Made by a program: the position numbers and the translations under genes
In this document: positions 13,080-23,686 of the stretch, piece after piece
Numbering within the stretch: the first letter of the stretch is position 1
Layout of the letters: every line of letters begins with the position of its first letter
Assembly (NCBI RefSeq): GCF_954871325.1
Contig: NC_088777.1
Span: forward strand, 45,299,366 to 45,363,365
Direction of reading: 5' to 3'
DNA: 64,000 bases
Source of the DNA: Gordionus sp. m RMFG-2023
Taxonomy: Eukaryota > Nematomorpha > Gordioida > Chordodea > Parachordodidae
The notes under the pieces: model-generated
What the model was told of the DNA's origin: nothing
Seen by the model: the letters and a program-made list of their open reading frames with translations, nothing else
The model's database searches: none

Positions 13080-15281
13080 TTAGCTTTCACCTTTTCTGGT
13101 GGTAAGCTCCTTCAACATCTCTCTCCACTTTATGTTATTCGTACAATCTCTTTTATCTATTTTATACTTCTTTATATTGGCTCTAACTTTATGGCCCCAT
13201 TGAAGTTTTGGCCTTCCTCTTTTACGTTTGCCCATCACTTCCAATCTTTCAACTTTATTTCCTATGTAGTTCATAGGCCTTCTCATTGTGTGCCCATACC
13301 ACCTAAGTCTGTTTACCATTAACTTAGTCTTAATGGGCACTACCTTTAAACTATTTAGTATTCTTGTACTGCGCACCTTATCCTTTCTTGTTACCCCAGC
13401 AATCATCCTCAGCATTCTCATCTCCATAGTTTGTAGACTTCTCTCGTCTGATTCTTTGGTTGGCCATGTTTCCGAACTATATAGAATAGTTGGTTGTACT
13501 ATGGAACTGTAAATTTTTCCCTTTAATTTGTGTGGGATTCTTTTGTCAAATAGCACTCCAGATAAAGATCTCCACTTTAACCACCCTTGATTAATCTTAT
13601 TCTTTATCTCTTTTTCTATTGTGCCGTTTGTTTGTATAGTGGAGCCCAAATATTTGCAGCTTTCAATTGCGGATATCTGCCAATCATTTATATCAATACT
13701 CTCCGTTTCATCTCCTCCTATCACCATATACTCCGTCTTTTCCCTATTTACTTTTAATCCGTGCGTTTCTAGGATATTTATCCAATTCACTAACCTTTCT
13801 TTCATTTCATCCTTGGATTCGGCAAGTATCACAATATCATCTGCAAATATCATATTCCACGGGACTGTTTGAGGTATAGACTGTGCTAATACATCTATTA
13901 CTGTAATGAAGAGAAGTGGGCTGAGAGCCGACCCTTGATGAACTCCTTCGGCTATTGTAAAGCCTGCTGAAGTACCTGTTGTGCTACGGACCATTGTTGT
14001 ATGTCCCATATACATATCCTCTATTATTCTTATATATTTTTCGGGAACTTTTTTGTGGCGTAGCGCCCACCAGATAAGTTTTCTTGGGATTCTATCAAAG
14101 GCCTTTTCTAGATCGAGAAAGACCATGTGTAGCTTTTTGTTCTTTTCCCTGTATTTTTCACTCATTTGCCTAATTGCATGGATAGCATCGGTTGTTGATC
14201 TTCCAGGCATAAAGCCAAACTGTGTCTCTCCTATTTCGATTATATCTCTTAATCTTTTTTCTATTATTTTTTCGTATAGTTTTAGACAGTGTGACATTAG
14301 TTTTATGCCCCTGTAATTTTGACAATTGTGTGGATCCCCTTTATTTTTGAAGATAGGAACTAGATAGCTCTGCCTCCATTTTTGGGGGACCTCTTCATTT
14401 CCAAGTATTTTATTGTACAGATTTGTGAGGAGATGTATTCCATCATCTCCTAGTGCTTTAAGGCTTTCTATTGGAATATCGTCTGGACCCCTAGCTTTGT
14501 TGTTTTTCATATGCTTGAGGCATGTGATTATTTCTTGTTCTGTTATAGGTTGTACAAGGTTCTGACAAGGGGAGTGTTCGTCGAGATGCAATATGTGGGA
14601 ATTAAAGTTGAGAAGCTCCTGAAAATATTCTTTCCATCTATTCATTATTTCTTTTTCCTTTATTATCAATTTCCCATCTTTATTTTTGATTACTTTCGGA
14701 GCTCCGTTTATATCCCTAGAGTTCTTTTCTCGCTGTTTGGCTAATCTGTATATTTTATTTTGCCCTTCTTTGGTATGTAGATCTTCGTACATGTCATCGT
14801 ATGCCATAGATTTGGCCCTAGCCACCGCCTTTGTAGCTAATCTCTTGGATTTTTTGTATCTTGACTTGTCATCTGCATTTTTGGATTTGTACCATATTTT
14901 ATAAAGGGCTTTTTTCTCCTGTATAGTGGTTTGTACCTCTTGATTCCACCACCATAGTTCTTTGTGTGATTTGTTGCCTCCTCTTGTCAAGCCTAGCGTC
15001 GATTTTGCAGTGTCTATTAATCTGGATGAAAGGTCTGTCCATATTTTTTCACTGACTTGTGAGCAATTTATTGTTTCAATGTTTGCATTGATTGCAAAGG
15101 CATCTGTCATTGTTTTTAATTTGCCCCATTTGATGCATGGTTCCAGTTTTATCTTATTTTGAGTGGATTTATTTGAGATTTGTAAATCCATGATTAGTAG
15201 CTTGTGTTGCGCGGCGATATCTTCTCCTGGGATGACTTTGCAGTCTATTACATCTTTTAATCTTCTACGAGAGATTAGCAT
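13080..15281 (-). CDS. LINE reverse transcriptase ORF
   Basis: 733 codons. It begins with the end of the endonuclease domain (DCKVIPGEDIAAQHKLLIMD, where RTE proteins have a Q-H in place of the usual D-H). A basic helical linker follows, then the reverse transcriptase: NYRGIKLMS, QFGFMPGRSTTDAI, FLDLEKAFDRIPR, EGVHQGSALSPLLF, and the catalytic FADD near residue 480. The C-terminal region (MRMLRMIAGVTRKDKVR, LRWYGHTMRRP, KRKRGRPKLQW) is typical of RTE-type ORFs. It uses RNA as template for target-primed reverse transcription in the nucleus. The first ATG here is not a natural start; it results from the 5-bp duplication that separates it from the endonuclease frame. Confidence 0.93.
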   Translation of the reverse strand: MLISRRRLKDVIDCKVIPGEDIAAQHKLLIMDLQISNKSTQNKIKLEPCIKWGKLKTMTDAFAINANIETINCSQVSEKIWTDLSSRLIDTAKSTLGLTRGGNKSHKELWWWNQEVQTTIQEKKALYKIWYKSKNADDKSRYKKSKRLATKAVARAKSMAYDDMYEDLHTKEGQNKIYRLAKQREKNSRDINGAPKVIKNKDGKLIIKEKEIMNRWKEYFQELLNFNSHILHLDEHSPCQNLVQPITEQEIITCLKHMKNNKARGPDDIPIESLKALGDDGIHLLTNLYNKILGNEEVPQKWRQSYLVPIFKNKGDPHNCQNYRGIKLMSHCLKLYEKIIEKRLRDIIEIGETQFGFMPGRSTTDAIHAIRQMSEKYREKNKKLHMVFLDLEKAFDRIPRKLIWWALRHKKVPEKYIRIIEDMYMGHTTMVRSTTGTSAGFTIAEGVHQGSALSPLLFITVIDVLAQSIPQTVPWNMIFADDIVILAESKDEMKERLVNWINILETHGLKVNREKTEYMVIGGDETESIDINDWQISAIESCKYLGSTIQTNGTIEKEIKNKINQGWLKWRSLSGVLFDKRIPHKLKGKIYSSIVQPTILYSSETWPTKESDERSLQTMEMRMLRMIAGVTRKDKVRSTRILNSLKVVPIKTKLMVNRLRWYGHTMRRPMNYIGNKVERLEVMGKRKRGRPKLQWGHKVRANIKKYKIDKRDCTNNIKWREMLKELTTRKGES

Positions 15282-16021
15282 GTCATGTAATCTATCTGTG
15301 TTTTCCTAGTACCACTTTCATATGTTATTAAATGACTATCTTTTTTCCTATAGTAGGTGTTGGTTAAGGCAAGGTCGAAGGCTTGCGCAAATTTCAGTAC
15401 GTGCTCTCCTTCATCATTTCTTTCTCCGTATCCAAAACCACCATGATGCCTTTTGTAGCTATCTCTTGCTTTCCCCACATGCGCATTTAAGTCACCACCA
15501 ATTATGACTAGGTCATCCTTAGGGATTTCCATTACAGCTACATCAAGGATAGCTCTAAAGTCATCTTTCTCTTCTTCCTTGCAACCCGTTTGAGGAGCAT
15601 ATACTGATAGGATGTGTAGTATTGATTGACCAATGCAGAGTTTTATCTTCATTAGTCTATCAGAGATCCTGTTGACTTCTACAACTGAGGAGGTTAGATC
15701 TTGACTGAGGATGATGCCGACACCGTTCCTATTGCTAACAAGTCCATTATAGTACAATTTATACCCATCTCCAATCATCAAAGTCTTCTGTCCTTTCCAT
15801 TTCGTCTCTTGTATACACGCTATATCAACTTTTCTCTTGTTCAACATTGATGCCAATTCTCTCGTCTTACCTTTAAGCGTCCCAATATTCAAACTTGCCA
15901 GTCTTGTCTTCTTTGCTTTGACCTTTACTTTATTTTTCACAGGATGGAGGTCTACACCCTGCGCGTCGCATGGAGGGAACGCCCTAGCTTTCATATTCAT
16001 ATTTTCATTTGTGTCCTTCAT
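15275..16021 (-). CDS. LINE apurinic-type endonuclease ORF (5' part of split ORF)
   Basis: 248 codons from ATG at 16021. Endonuclease/exonuclease/phosphatase fold with the expected motifs in order: LASLNIGTLKG (Asn), IACIQETKWKG (Glu), LSVYAPQTG, IIGGDLNAHVG (Asp/Asn), and the start of SGTRKTQIDYM. It would nick target DNA for reverse transcription. The frame runs to TGC TAA just after a tandem ACATG duplication. Its last motif lies in the overlapping next frame (start 15281), so the two frames were originally one protein. Preceded by a Lys/Val-rich stretch (NKVKVKAKKTR) that may aid nuclear entry or binding. Confidence 0.92.
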   Translation of the reverse strand: MKDTNENMNMKARAFPPCDAQGVDLHPVKNKVKVKAKKTRLASLNIGTLKGKTRELASMLNKRKVDIACIQETKWKGQKTLMIGDGYKLYYNGLVSNRNGVGIILSQDLTSSVVEVNRISDRLMKIKLCIGQSILHILSVYAPQTGCKEEEKDDFRAILDVAVMEIPKDDLVIIGGDLNAHVGKARDSYKRHHGGFGYGERNDEGEHVLKFAQAFDLALTNTYYRKKDSHLITYESGTRKTQIDYMTC

Positions 16022-16162
16022 TTTGTTTATTGGACAGGTATCCTTAGCACCCGGCTGTCCAGGCCTGTCGGTGACCGGGGTGTCATCTCTAAGCTCCGAA
16101 ATTCATCATACCATATGTCTTTACACATCAGTCATCGAAGAAAAACTTGAAAGTTTTTATGG

Positions 16163-16240
16163 TTTACCAGGATTGAACCCGCGTCCTTGTTCATGCTCGT
16201 GTTTCCAAGCCTACATCTTACCCATTAGGCCACCCCGGCG
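16163..16240 (-). promoter_or_regulatory. tRNA-like 5' end of the LINE with A and B boxes
   Basis: Read on the - strand from the exact 5' border of the element: an A box TGGCCTAATGGGTAAG (16232-16217) and a B box GGGTTCAATCC (16180-16170), spaced as in tRNA genes. The acceptor stem does not pair and the anticodon arm is poor, so this is not a functional tRNA gene. It is best read as a tRNA-derived internal RNA polymerase III promoter. It lies inside the target-site duplications and so belongs to the LINE. Confidence 0.75.
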
Positions 16241-16260
16241 ATACTGAATATAAATAATAT
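16241..16260. repeat. Target-site duplication of the LINE (5' side)
   Basis: Exact copy of 13037-13056. It abuts the first base of the tRNA-like sequence, which fixes the 5' border of the element. Confidence 0.9.
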
Positions 16261-19200
16261 AAATTCACAAAAAATTAACAATTTATTTGATCCAATTACA
16301 AATGCACAATATAACATTATATCAAGCACAATTGATTTATAAAAAAGTTGTAGGAAAAAGAATGATAGCTATAGAGAAGAGATATAAGCGTCTAGAATGA
16401 AATTGGGGAATAAAAAAAATATTAGACATAGATATTTTATATGTGATTGCCGGAAAATTCATAAAAAAACTTTAACAGGCCATCCACTTTAATAAAATTT
16501 TAACGTGCCGGACCAGGCTTGACTTTAGGTAAAATTTAATAAAGATATTATAGCGGGCCGGGCCGAGAAAAAATTTAATGGGCCGAACAACTTGTACAAA
16601 GATTATTAGCAGACTGAAATGGACTGGGCTGATAATTGGCTGAAAGCATCGGACCGGTACAACAAGAAGACGCCTCAGGATATTATTTTAAAATTATTAT
16701 TTGCTAGCTTTAGCTTTAATTTTGAGGTTGGCTAGCTAATATATTTGTTAGTATTTATAGATTATATTAGAGTTTTTCAAAAGCGGGTCTGCTATACCCT
16801 GCTTTCCCCTACACTTCGAACATATTTATTTTTGCTATGAAATATAGAGGTGTGTGCATCAAGGATTTACTTTTGCTAAAGAATTTAATGAACATCTTAT
16901 GATTATTTGAATTTAGAAAAAATCACTCTTAGTAATATTCCAGATGGCATATTATATATTCTTTTTAAAATATTAATTTAAGAAATATTTTAAGAAATGA
17001 TAAATCATAAACAATAAGAATCTCCTGATTTGTTATAGTCATATATCCCGTTTTTAGAAAATTTGATTCTTTAAAGCTATTCCAAGAATATTATGCCGAA
17101 GATGATCTTTTCAAAAATCAGCATGCTAATAAAAAATATCGCTTATATTATTTCCTCAAGTTATTCATAAAAATTATGCCAGGATATAATGATTTAATTT
17201 TATATCCACGAAAGTTATGATAAAATAAAATTTAAATCCTTATTTAATATCAAAAATTTTAAAAATTAGCCAAATGTAAATATAAAATTTTTTCCAAAAC
17301 GAAAGCAATAATACAATATCTACCTCTTCCTCTATTTTTTTCAATTTAAAAAAAATATCCTTTTTTAAGCTTATTAAATTAATTTTGACTGATATATTTC
17401 TAACGAATAATTTATAATCGAAATAAATAAAATTAAATAAAAATATTATTTTACTAATAAAAAATTTTAGAATTGAATAATCTTCGGAATCATCAACTTG
17501 TCGAGTCAAAGTAATTATTCTAATAAAATAATGTTTTGTTTCTTCCAAGTGGTGTACTAGAAATCCATTCTAAGAAAAAATAAATAATTATTATAAACCA
17601 AAAATAAAATATAATAAACCCCCGATATAATATTTCTACTGACATAATTAGCATCTCCATTAGTTACTTCATAAACTGTGTATGAAAAGGCGTGATTGGG
17701 ATATTTATCATTTAATTCATGATAGGCTCGAGGATTAGTAAAAGTGACTTTTACTGAATACAGTCTATGAAAGTTACCCTTAGATTCATCGTATTCTAAA
17801 TCGACCGGAACAATTTCAACGTCTTGAACAGAAAAGCGATGTGTTTCTATAAAATTATTTAAAAAATTATTATTAATATCCGAAATGTAAATTTAGCGTA
17901 AATTTTTTTAGTCAATGTGTTAATTTTTCAAATTTAAATTATTTTTTGAGGGCGTTTTATATATTAAAACATCTGATTTTTCCTGAAATATATATTCCAT
18001 AATATTTAGGAAAAACTACTGTGCAATTTTTTAGAAATTTTTAATATGAACATTTAAACTTAAATATTAAAGGCAGTATATGAAGTTTATAATGTTGATG
18101 TATGCTTCTTTACAAACAGAACACTTGAGTTTGAGCACTGAAATAAACTGATATAAGAACTCATTTATACTTATGTATATTTTATTTTCTATAAACACTT
18201 ATTATTTTTTAAAAATCTATTAGGATCCATTTAAAATGATGGTAGTATTTAATATATAAAGTCAAAAAATTATATAAAATGATATATTCTAAAATATGAT
18301 TTCAAATCATTTGAGAGTTTATGTATAATAAATTACATAAGAATATAATCATAAATTATTCTATTATTTTAATTATGGGTTGTTAGTACAAATCATTTAT
18401 TTTAATTTTATACGGGTTAGTATAAATCTTTTGGTAGATAGGTATTATAATATCCAAAGGTCTAATGTCAACTACAAATAACTTTAAATAAAATATCGAT
18501 CTAAAAAAAAGGTGTATAATTAAGAATATTTATTTTTACCATATGCATCGATGTTAGGAAGTTGCAAATAACCATCATCAGCTCTGAAAATGTTTATTAT
18601 AATAAACTATAGCAATAAAAATTTTGAATTTTTTTGAGGGATAGAAGAGTAAAACTAAATTTTTCTATTGAGAATTTATAATAATAGGGTGCCGCCAAAG
18701 TCAAAATTATATTTTCAAAAAATTAGATTTTTGAGATTTATTTTGTCGTCTAAGGTTAATTTTTCATTTTAAAATGTGATTCCAAACTCAAAATATAAAA
18801 TAGCACACGATAAATAAAATAATATCTATCAGATAATAAAAGTTATTATTCCTATACCATCTAAATATCAAGAATTAAGAAGTAGATGTTAAATTTATGT
18901 TTAATGTCAGAAATAAAACTATTTATCCTTAAGCAATATAGGGCTGGACCGAAGAGGTCTACTTGTTTGACCACCCCCGAGAATGGGACAACTTTAAAAT
19001 CAAATCCTGGCAAAACTATTATAAATATAGTCATATTCAGGGTACTTTGAATAAAAAAAGGAAAAACATGGTTTCCTTTGATATTAAATGCGTTAGTCGA
19101 CTTTTAAAAATAATTGGTCATGGGATCTCGATTGAGACAAATCTCATTTGATTGGTTTTAAAAAATATGAAAAAAATCTATAATTCTCGAAGAAAGATAG

Positions 19201-19737
19201 GTAAAATTCAGATGAGTCTGATGCCACCAACTTTTTCTGAGAGCTATAAGCTTGGCACCATATAAGATTAGGAGAATTTAGAGTGGAAATATTTTTATTT
19301 AAGCTGATATTGAGAAATTTTTTTACATTTTTAATAAGAAAATAGCTTGATGGAATGTTTTGTTTAATAATATCTTAGAGTTATACTCTGATCATATACC
19401 TACGCTGAATTGGAGGGAGGGGCACTATTAAATGTGTTTTCCTTCAGAAAGGAAGAATTTATATTGCAGGCCTTTGGCTATTTTACTTTTTTAAAATAAT
19501 AATTTTAGATTTTCATTATTTTTAATATAAAAATACGTTTTTTATATAAAAGCGACGAAATTTGAGAAAGGATTTTAAAATGAACAATTATAATAATTTC
19601 TTTTTATATAATTATCCATTTTATTGGTATTTAAAATCGATTAATTGAATTCGAATATAGTTTTTTATTCGAATAATAAATTAAATTATTTCCTATTGGC
19701 ATTTGTTATTCGAATCAAATTATTCAAATAGCCCTCC

Positions 19738-20245
19738 GCCTTGGCTGTAATGCCTTGGTTCCCTCCATTTGCATCGACTGTGGCCATCCCATCGAATCGA
19801 AAGCTTACCATCCCTTGCCCTGCAAGATCTCCCATGGACGACAACCGCGCCATAAAGCTATTAACAACATCCTCCTAGCTGCTCTTAAAAAAGTTAGTAT
19901 CCCATCCACCCTCGAACCAGTGGGCCTTTCAAACGAAAAATATCTCTCATTCCCTGGACTAATGGTCTTCCCCTAGCTTGGGACTATACCTGTGTCGATT
20001 TTGCCGCCAAGTCCAGCCTCTCATTTTCTGCCATCGAAAAGGCCGAAATCCTAAAAAAAAACAAATATGCTTGGCTCCCGTGTTTATCGCAATCGTTACC
20101 AATACCCTAGGCATGTTCGGAAATGATGCTCTCAATTTCATCAAAACTATAGGAAAAAAATGAGGCAGATCTCAGGGGACCCCAATGAAGGATTTTACAT
20201 TCATCAGCAGATTTCCGAAATCTGCCGGTTCAATTTTTTAAGCAT
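19738..20245 (+). mobile_element. Fossil retroelement, C-terminal domain fragment
   Basis: Relatively GC-rich segment whose + strand translation contains CIDCGHPIESKAYHPLPCK and SHGRQPRHKAINNILLAAL. This matches the Cys/His-containing region that follows reverse transcriptase in a group of invertebrate retroelements (pattern 'HxLxCK.S.GRxxRHxxLN', then 'LEPxGLS'). The element is a broken fragment with a few disruptions, of intermediate age; its clade is not determined. It directly abuts the Mutator-like element. Confidence 0.55.
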
Positions 20246-20250
20246 TCACG

Positions 20251-20800
20251 GGTGGGTCTATTTATCGCTCGGCTAGGAAATATCGCCCAGCTAACCACGT
20301 AATAAAACATTTTATTACTAAATATCGCTCGGCTTAGAAATGTCGCTCGGCAAACCACACTATAAATCATTTTATTACTAAATTTAGCTCACCACATAAT
20401 AAATCATTTATTACTAAATATCGCTCGGCTGAGAAATATCTTTCGACTAATGACATAATAAATAATTTATAACTATATATAGCTCGGCTGATAAATATAG
20501 CTCGGCTATAAATAATCCTTTATTTATATATTATATTTACGATCATATTCTAAGTGAGCTTTCATTTTCTTAATATTAATTGAGAATTATTAATTTTTAT
20601 AAATAAAACAAGTGTTAGTATAGGTATAAAAAATTTTCTATTAGATATTTTAGCTTCAATACTTTTATAAAATTAAATTTTATCATAATCCCTTTTTTAT
20701 AAAAGTAAATAAAATAATATTCTGTCCGCTAGATGGTGACAATATTATTGATTTTTACCAAAAATATAAAAATAATGAATGTGTTTGATAAATTCTAATG
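20251..20800 (+). repeat. Left terminal inverted repeat of the Mutator-like element
   Basis: Complementary to about 22610-23227. Contains several copies of the ATCGCTCGGCT motif in its outer 270 bp, followed by unique inverted sequence ending near ATAATGAATGTGTTTGATAA. Confidence 0.75.
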
Positions 20801-20833
20801 AATGTAATTTATCTTTGTTTTTACTATTAAGTA

Positions 20834-21552
20834 TCATGACATTCTATCGATTCGGAAAAATTCTCCTGTTCCTGAGAAGGATCTTTCAAATTCTTTTTCT
20901 TGTAACATTGTTATATCTTTAATTTTTTCGATTAATTCTTTTAAAGCACGTTGTTTCCAGTTTATATATGATTTTAAAACGTGATTCATAGATTCACAGT
21001 TGTTATTTAACCATAAACAATTTATTATTTTATTTTTTAGGGGAATGTAAACATGTTGATAAATTACTTTTTGAAATTTATTTTTTATATATGGCAAAAA
21101 TATATTTAAATTTTATTATTACAATAATTATATAAATCATTTATTTTTTCATTATATATTTGGTCGTTCCGAGAAAATACAAGCCCATTAAAAGAAAAAA
21201 TATCCTGTATAATTTTTTTAGACATAACAGCATTTACACCTTGTTTTTCCGACAAATATTTTCTTATATTGTCTTTTAAATGACGCGTGCATATTAAATG
21301 AGTATTAAATTTAAATATTTACCGAATAGGTTTTACTATAGCCTTTTCTTGGTCACTACCAAATATGATATTTTTAATATTTATTTTATTTTTGAAAAAT
21401 GCAGAATGTAAATGAGAAAAAAAAATATATGTGGTCATATTAGAATCTCCATGCATATATATTGGTCCTAAAAATATTGGGGATTCGTCTGTTTTATATC
21501 CCTTAACTGCTATATGTTTAAATACTATAGCAGTAAGGTATAGATCACCCAA
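20834..21552 (-). pseudogene. Decayed Mutator-like transposase
   Basis: Read on the - strand, three stretches line up in the order of a MULE transposase. At 21552-21319: GDLYLTAIVFKHIAVKG, IFLGPIYMHGDSNMTTYIFF, IIFGSDQEKAIV. At about 21310-21120: CTRHLKDNIRKYLSEKQGV. At 21097-20834: LWLNNNCESMNHVLKSYI and IDRMS. The 'GDxYLTxIVxKH', 'LGPxxxH' and 'NNxCESMNHVL' signatures are those of invertebrate MULE transposases. At least two frame changes separate the pieces, so no complete enzyme is encoded. The N-terminal region (21560-22100) is further decayed. Confidence 0.7.
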
Positions 21553-22149
21553 ATTAAATGTTTAATCAACGTCTAATATACAGAAGTCAGCTTGGTTTGA
21601 CAAAAACTTTATGGTTTTAATAATAAAATGAGTATAGCAAATTATCGATGGTGTTTTGTCTTTGATATGAATGATTGATTGGATAAATGGCGAAATATGT
21701 AGATCATTAGTAATGTGTAAAATATTATGCGCGAAATTTAGACGTACTTTTGTTTCTTTTTTAAGCTTAATTTAAGTTATAAATTTGTTTTAAATTTTTT
21801 GGAAAATTGGTGCTGTGTCATAAATGATTTTATTTTGAAATAAACTTGCTTGATGCATCTGTCACTGTTATTTCAATTGATATATTTTATTTTAAGTTTT
21901 TCTGAAAATTATTTATCTCATTCCGAGAATTAGCCTTATTTCCTGAAAAATTTTTATTATTTTTTTTATATAAAAACAACTCGATATTTCGCGGAAAAAA
22001 CCTATTTTAAAATTTAGGTTAAGGGTCCAAACTTTTTTAAAATAATTTTTGTTTAATTTAAAAAAAATACAATATTCATTAATAAAAGATTTAATGACCA
22101 TGATATTTCCAATGAAATATTAGGGCATATGATAAAGTGGATAATACTT

Positions 22150-22310
22150 ATTTAAATAATACTCGAACCCAGATATAAAATCCTATTAACCATTAATTAG
22201 GAACAGGTTGCCAAAGCTCATTTAACAAAATTATGGGGAAAACATAAATCATTAATAGGGCTGTGCCGATATTAAATATCGGATAGGATCGGCACAGATA
22301 TTTAGCGTTT
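22150..22310 (+). mobile_element. hAT fragment inside the Mutator-like element
   Basis: 22164-22245 translates as LEPRYKILLTIN and then EQVAKAHLTKLWGK after a stop, matching the hAT block at 1128-1210. From 22256 a hAT-like terminus TAGGGCTGTGCCGAT begins, with CTGTGCCGAT/ATCGGCACAG forming a short hairpin. This is hAT debris nested in, or captured by, the Mutator-like element. Confidence 0.55.
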
Positions 22311-22609
22311 TCCAAAAATTTCGGATTAGAAAAACCGATTTTCGATCTTTTTACTTTTCTTTTTTTATATTATTTTAGAATAAGTTAAAAATTAAAAATA
22401 AATGGCCTAAATGAATTTAATTGTTTAAAATTGATAAATACTCCAATAGGAATCTTTGAAAGTAAATTTGAAAAATGGCGTAAATGAACTAAGATGTTGT
22501 TTAAAATATTATGGAATTTTGAAAATATTATAAAATTTCAATTAAATTTTAATGTTTGTATTAGTATTAGAATTTATGTCATTAAGAAAATTTATTAAAC
22601 ACATTCATT

Positions 22610-23227
22610 ATTTTTATATTTTTGGTAAAAATTAATATTGACGCCATCTAGCGGACAGATTATTTTTTTTTTACTTTTATAATGATTAAATTTAATTTTA
22701 TAAAAGTATTAAAGATAAAATATCTAATAGAAAATTATTTTTTCCTATATAAACACTTATTTTATTTATTAAAATTAATAATTCTCAATTAATATTAAAA
22801 TGAAAGCTCACTTAGAATATGATCGTAAATATAATATATAAATAAAGAATTATTTATAGCCAAACTATATTTCTCAGCTGAGCGATAAATAGTAATAAAT
22901 GATTTAGTATGTCATTAGCCGAGCGACATTTATCAGCCTAGCCACATTTTTCAGCCGAACGATATTTAGTAATAAATGATTTATTGTGTGGTTAGCCGAG
23001 CGACATTTTTTAGCCGAGCGATATTTAGTAATAAATTATTTATAGTGTGGTTAGCCCAGCGAAATTTCTCAGCCGAGCGATATTTAGTAATAAAATGATT
23101 TATTATATGGTTAGCCGAACGATATTCCCTAGCCGAACTATATTTAGTAATAAAATGATTTATTATGTGGTTAGCCGAGTGATATTTCCTAGCCGAGCGA
23201 TTCAGCCGAGCGATAAATAGACCCACC
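22610..23227 (-). repeat. Right terminal inverted repeat of the Mutator-like element
   Basis: Complementary to 20251-20800. The outer 370 bp hold about six degenerate units with AGCCGAGCGATATTTAGTAA. The apparent reading frame at 22981-23226 is only a translation of these units. Confidence 0.75.
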
Positions 23228-23686
23228 GTTCCAATACATCATAAATTTAAAATTAAAAATTTACAAAAAAAATATGCTAAATGATTTATAATATTTATAG
23301 ATAACGATAGTGTAAAACCCTACAAATTAATTTTTTTGCGACCTAAGACCAACCCGGCCCTGACCTACCTGAATTATTATTCAAAATTAAAATTAATAAA
23401 ATATAAAAGAAATTACTTATTGCTTTTGCCCTAATCCCACAAAAATTTTAATTATCTTTTTATTTCAACAATAAACGTAAAAAACACGATTAAAAATCCA
23501 CATACCATAATAGGTATAATAGCAAAAAAACTATAACTAGGGCATAGGAGGTGACAATTATTATATCTTGACCTATAATTAATGGGTGAAGAGGTTTTAA
23601 AAAATATACATCAACCTCGAATCCGACCCAATATTATTTTTAAAATTTATGCCCGAACCCAAAACTTGTAGGGCTCTTGGTTAGTG

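Larger units (their letters stand above)
13057..16240 (-). mobile_element. RTE-like non-LTR retrotransposon (LINE), nearly full length
   Basis: A 3184-bp element between perfect 20-bp target-site duplications, read on the - strand. Order: tRNA-like 5' end (16240-16163), 5' UTR, endonuclease frame (16021-15275), reverse transcriptase frame (15281-13080), then only four bases before a poly(A) tail (T run at 13057-13075). It is inserted in intron 3 of the copy-1 gene and absent from copies 2 and 3. The only coding defect seen is a 5-bp tandem duplication (ACATG) near 15275-15285 that splits what should be one ORF of about 980 codons. The perfect TSD and near-open frames imply a young insertion. 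The very short 3' UTR and the EN-RT arrangement fit the RTE clade. Confidence 0.93.
11843..18628 (-). pseudogene. FN3-like secreted protein gene, copy 1, first exon broken
   Basis: Exons in reading order: 18628-18540 (remnant), 17846-17620, 17569-17455, 12617-12445, 12013-11843. Exons 2-5 stay open and spliceable with the family's phases, encoding THRFSVQDVEIVP to the end SGSGENI. Exon 1 has lost the ATG found in copies 2 and 3 (the position reads TTC) and has a 2-bp deletion in the signal-peptide segment. No intact secretory start remains; exons 2-5 could be used only with another start. Intron 3 between the two domains holds a 3.2-kb LINE in the same orientation, and intron 4 a MITE. A recently decayed member of the family. 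Confidence 0.8.
9650..18857. repeat. Segmental duplication, copy 1
   Basis: Direct-repeat unit shared with 18858-28370 and 33150-44440. Its order is: retroelement-derived block (9650-11240), AT-rich linker, FN3-like gene on the - strand, and tail sequence (18690-18857). Copy 1 lacks about 0.85 kb present upstream of the gene in copies 2 and 3, and lacks part of the linker. It alone carries the LINE at 13057-16240. At 18857/18858 the tail ends directly against the start of copy 2. Confidence 0.8.
20251..23227. mobile_element. Mutator-like DNA transposon with long subrepeat-rich TIRs
   Basis: A 2977-bp element bounded by inverted termini GGTGGGTCTATTTATCGC (20251 onward, and 23227 backward). 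The arms are about 550-620 bp. Their outer parts are tandem degenerate units built on TATCGCTCGGCT and a spacer with CATTTTATTACTAAA; their inner parts (about 20520-20800 and 22610-22860) are unique inverted sequence including GTCCGCTAGATGG. Decayed transposase frames lie between, on the - strand. Long TIRs plus a MULE-type transposase assign it to Mutator-like elements. No clear 8-10 bp target-site duplication is visible, so one edge may have been rearranged. Confidence 0.8.

Noticed and set aside
13288-15162. Several + strand frames over the LINE
   Set aside because: Shadows of the reverse transcriptase frame on the opposite strand.
16163-16240. Functional tRNA gene
   Set aside because: A and B boxes are present, but the acceptor and anticodon stems do not pair and the segment is inside the LINE boundaries.
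20251-20520. CRISPR-like array of repeats and spacers
   Set aside because: Eukaryotic context; spacers are themselves repeated, and the same array occurs inverted at the other end of a transposon.
22981-23226. Repeat protein of 81 residues
   Set aside because: Translation of the TIR subrepeats of the Mutator-like element.
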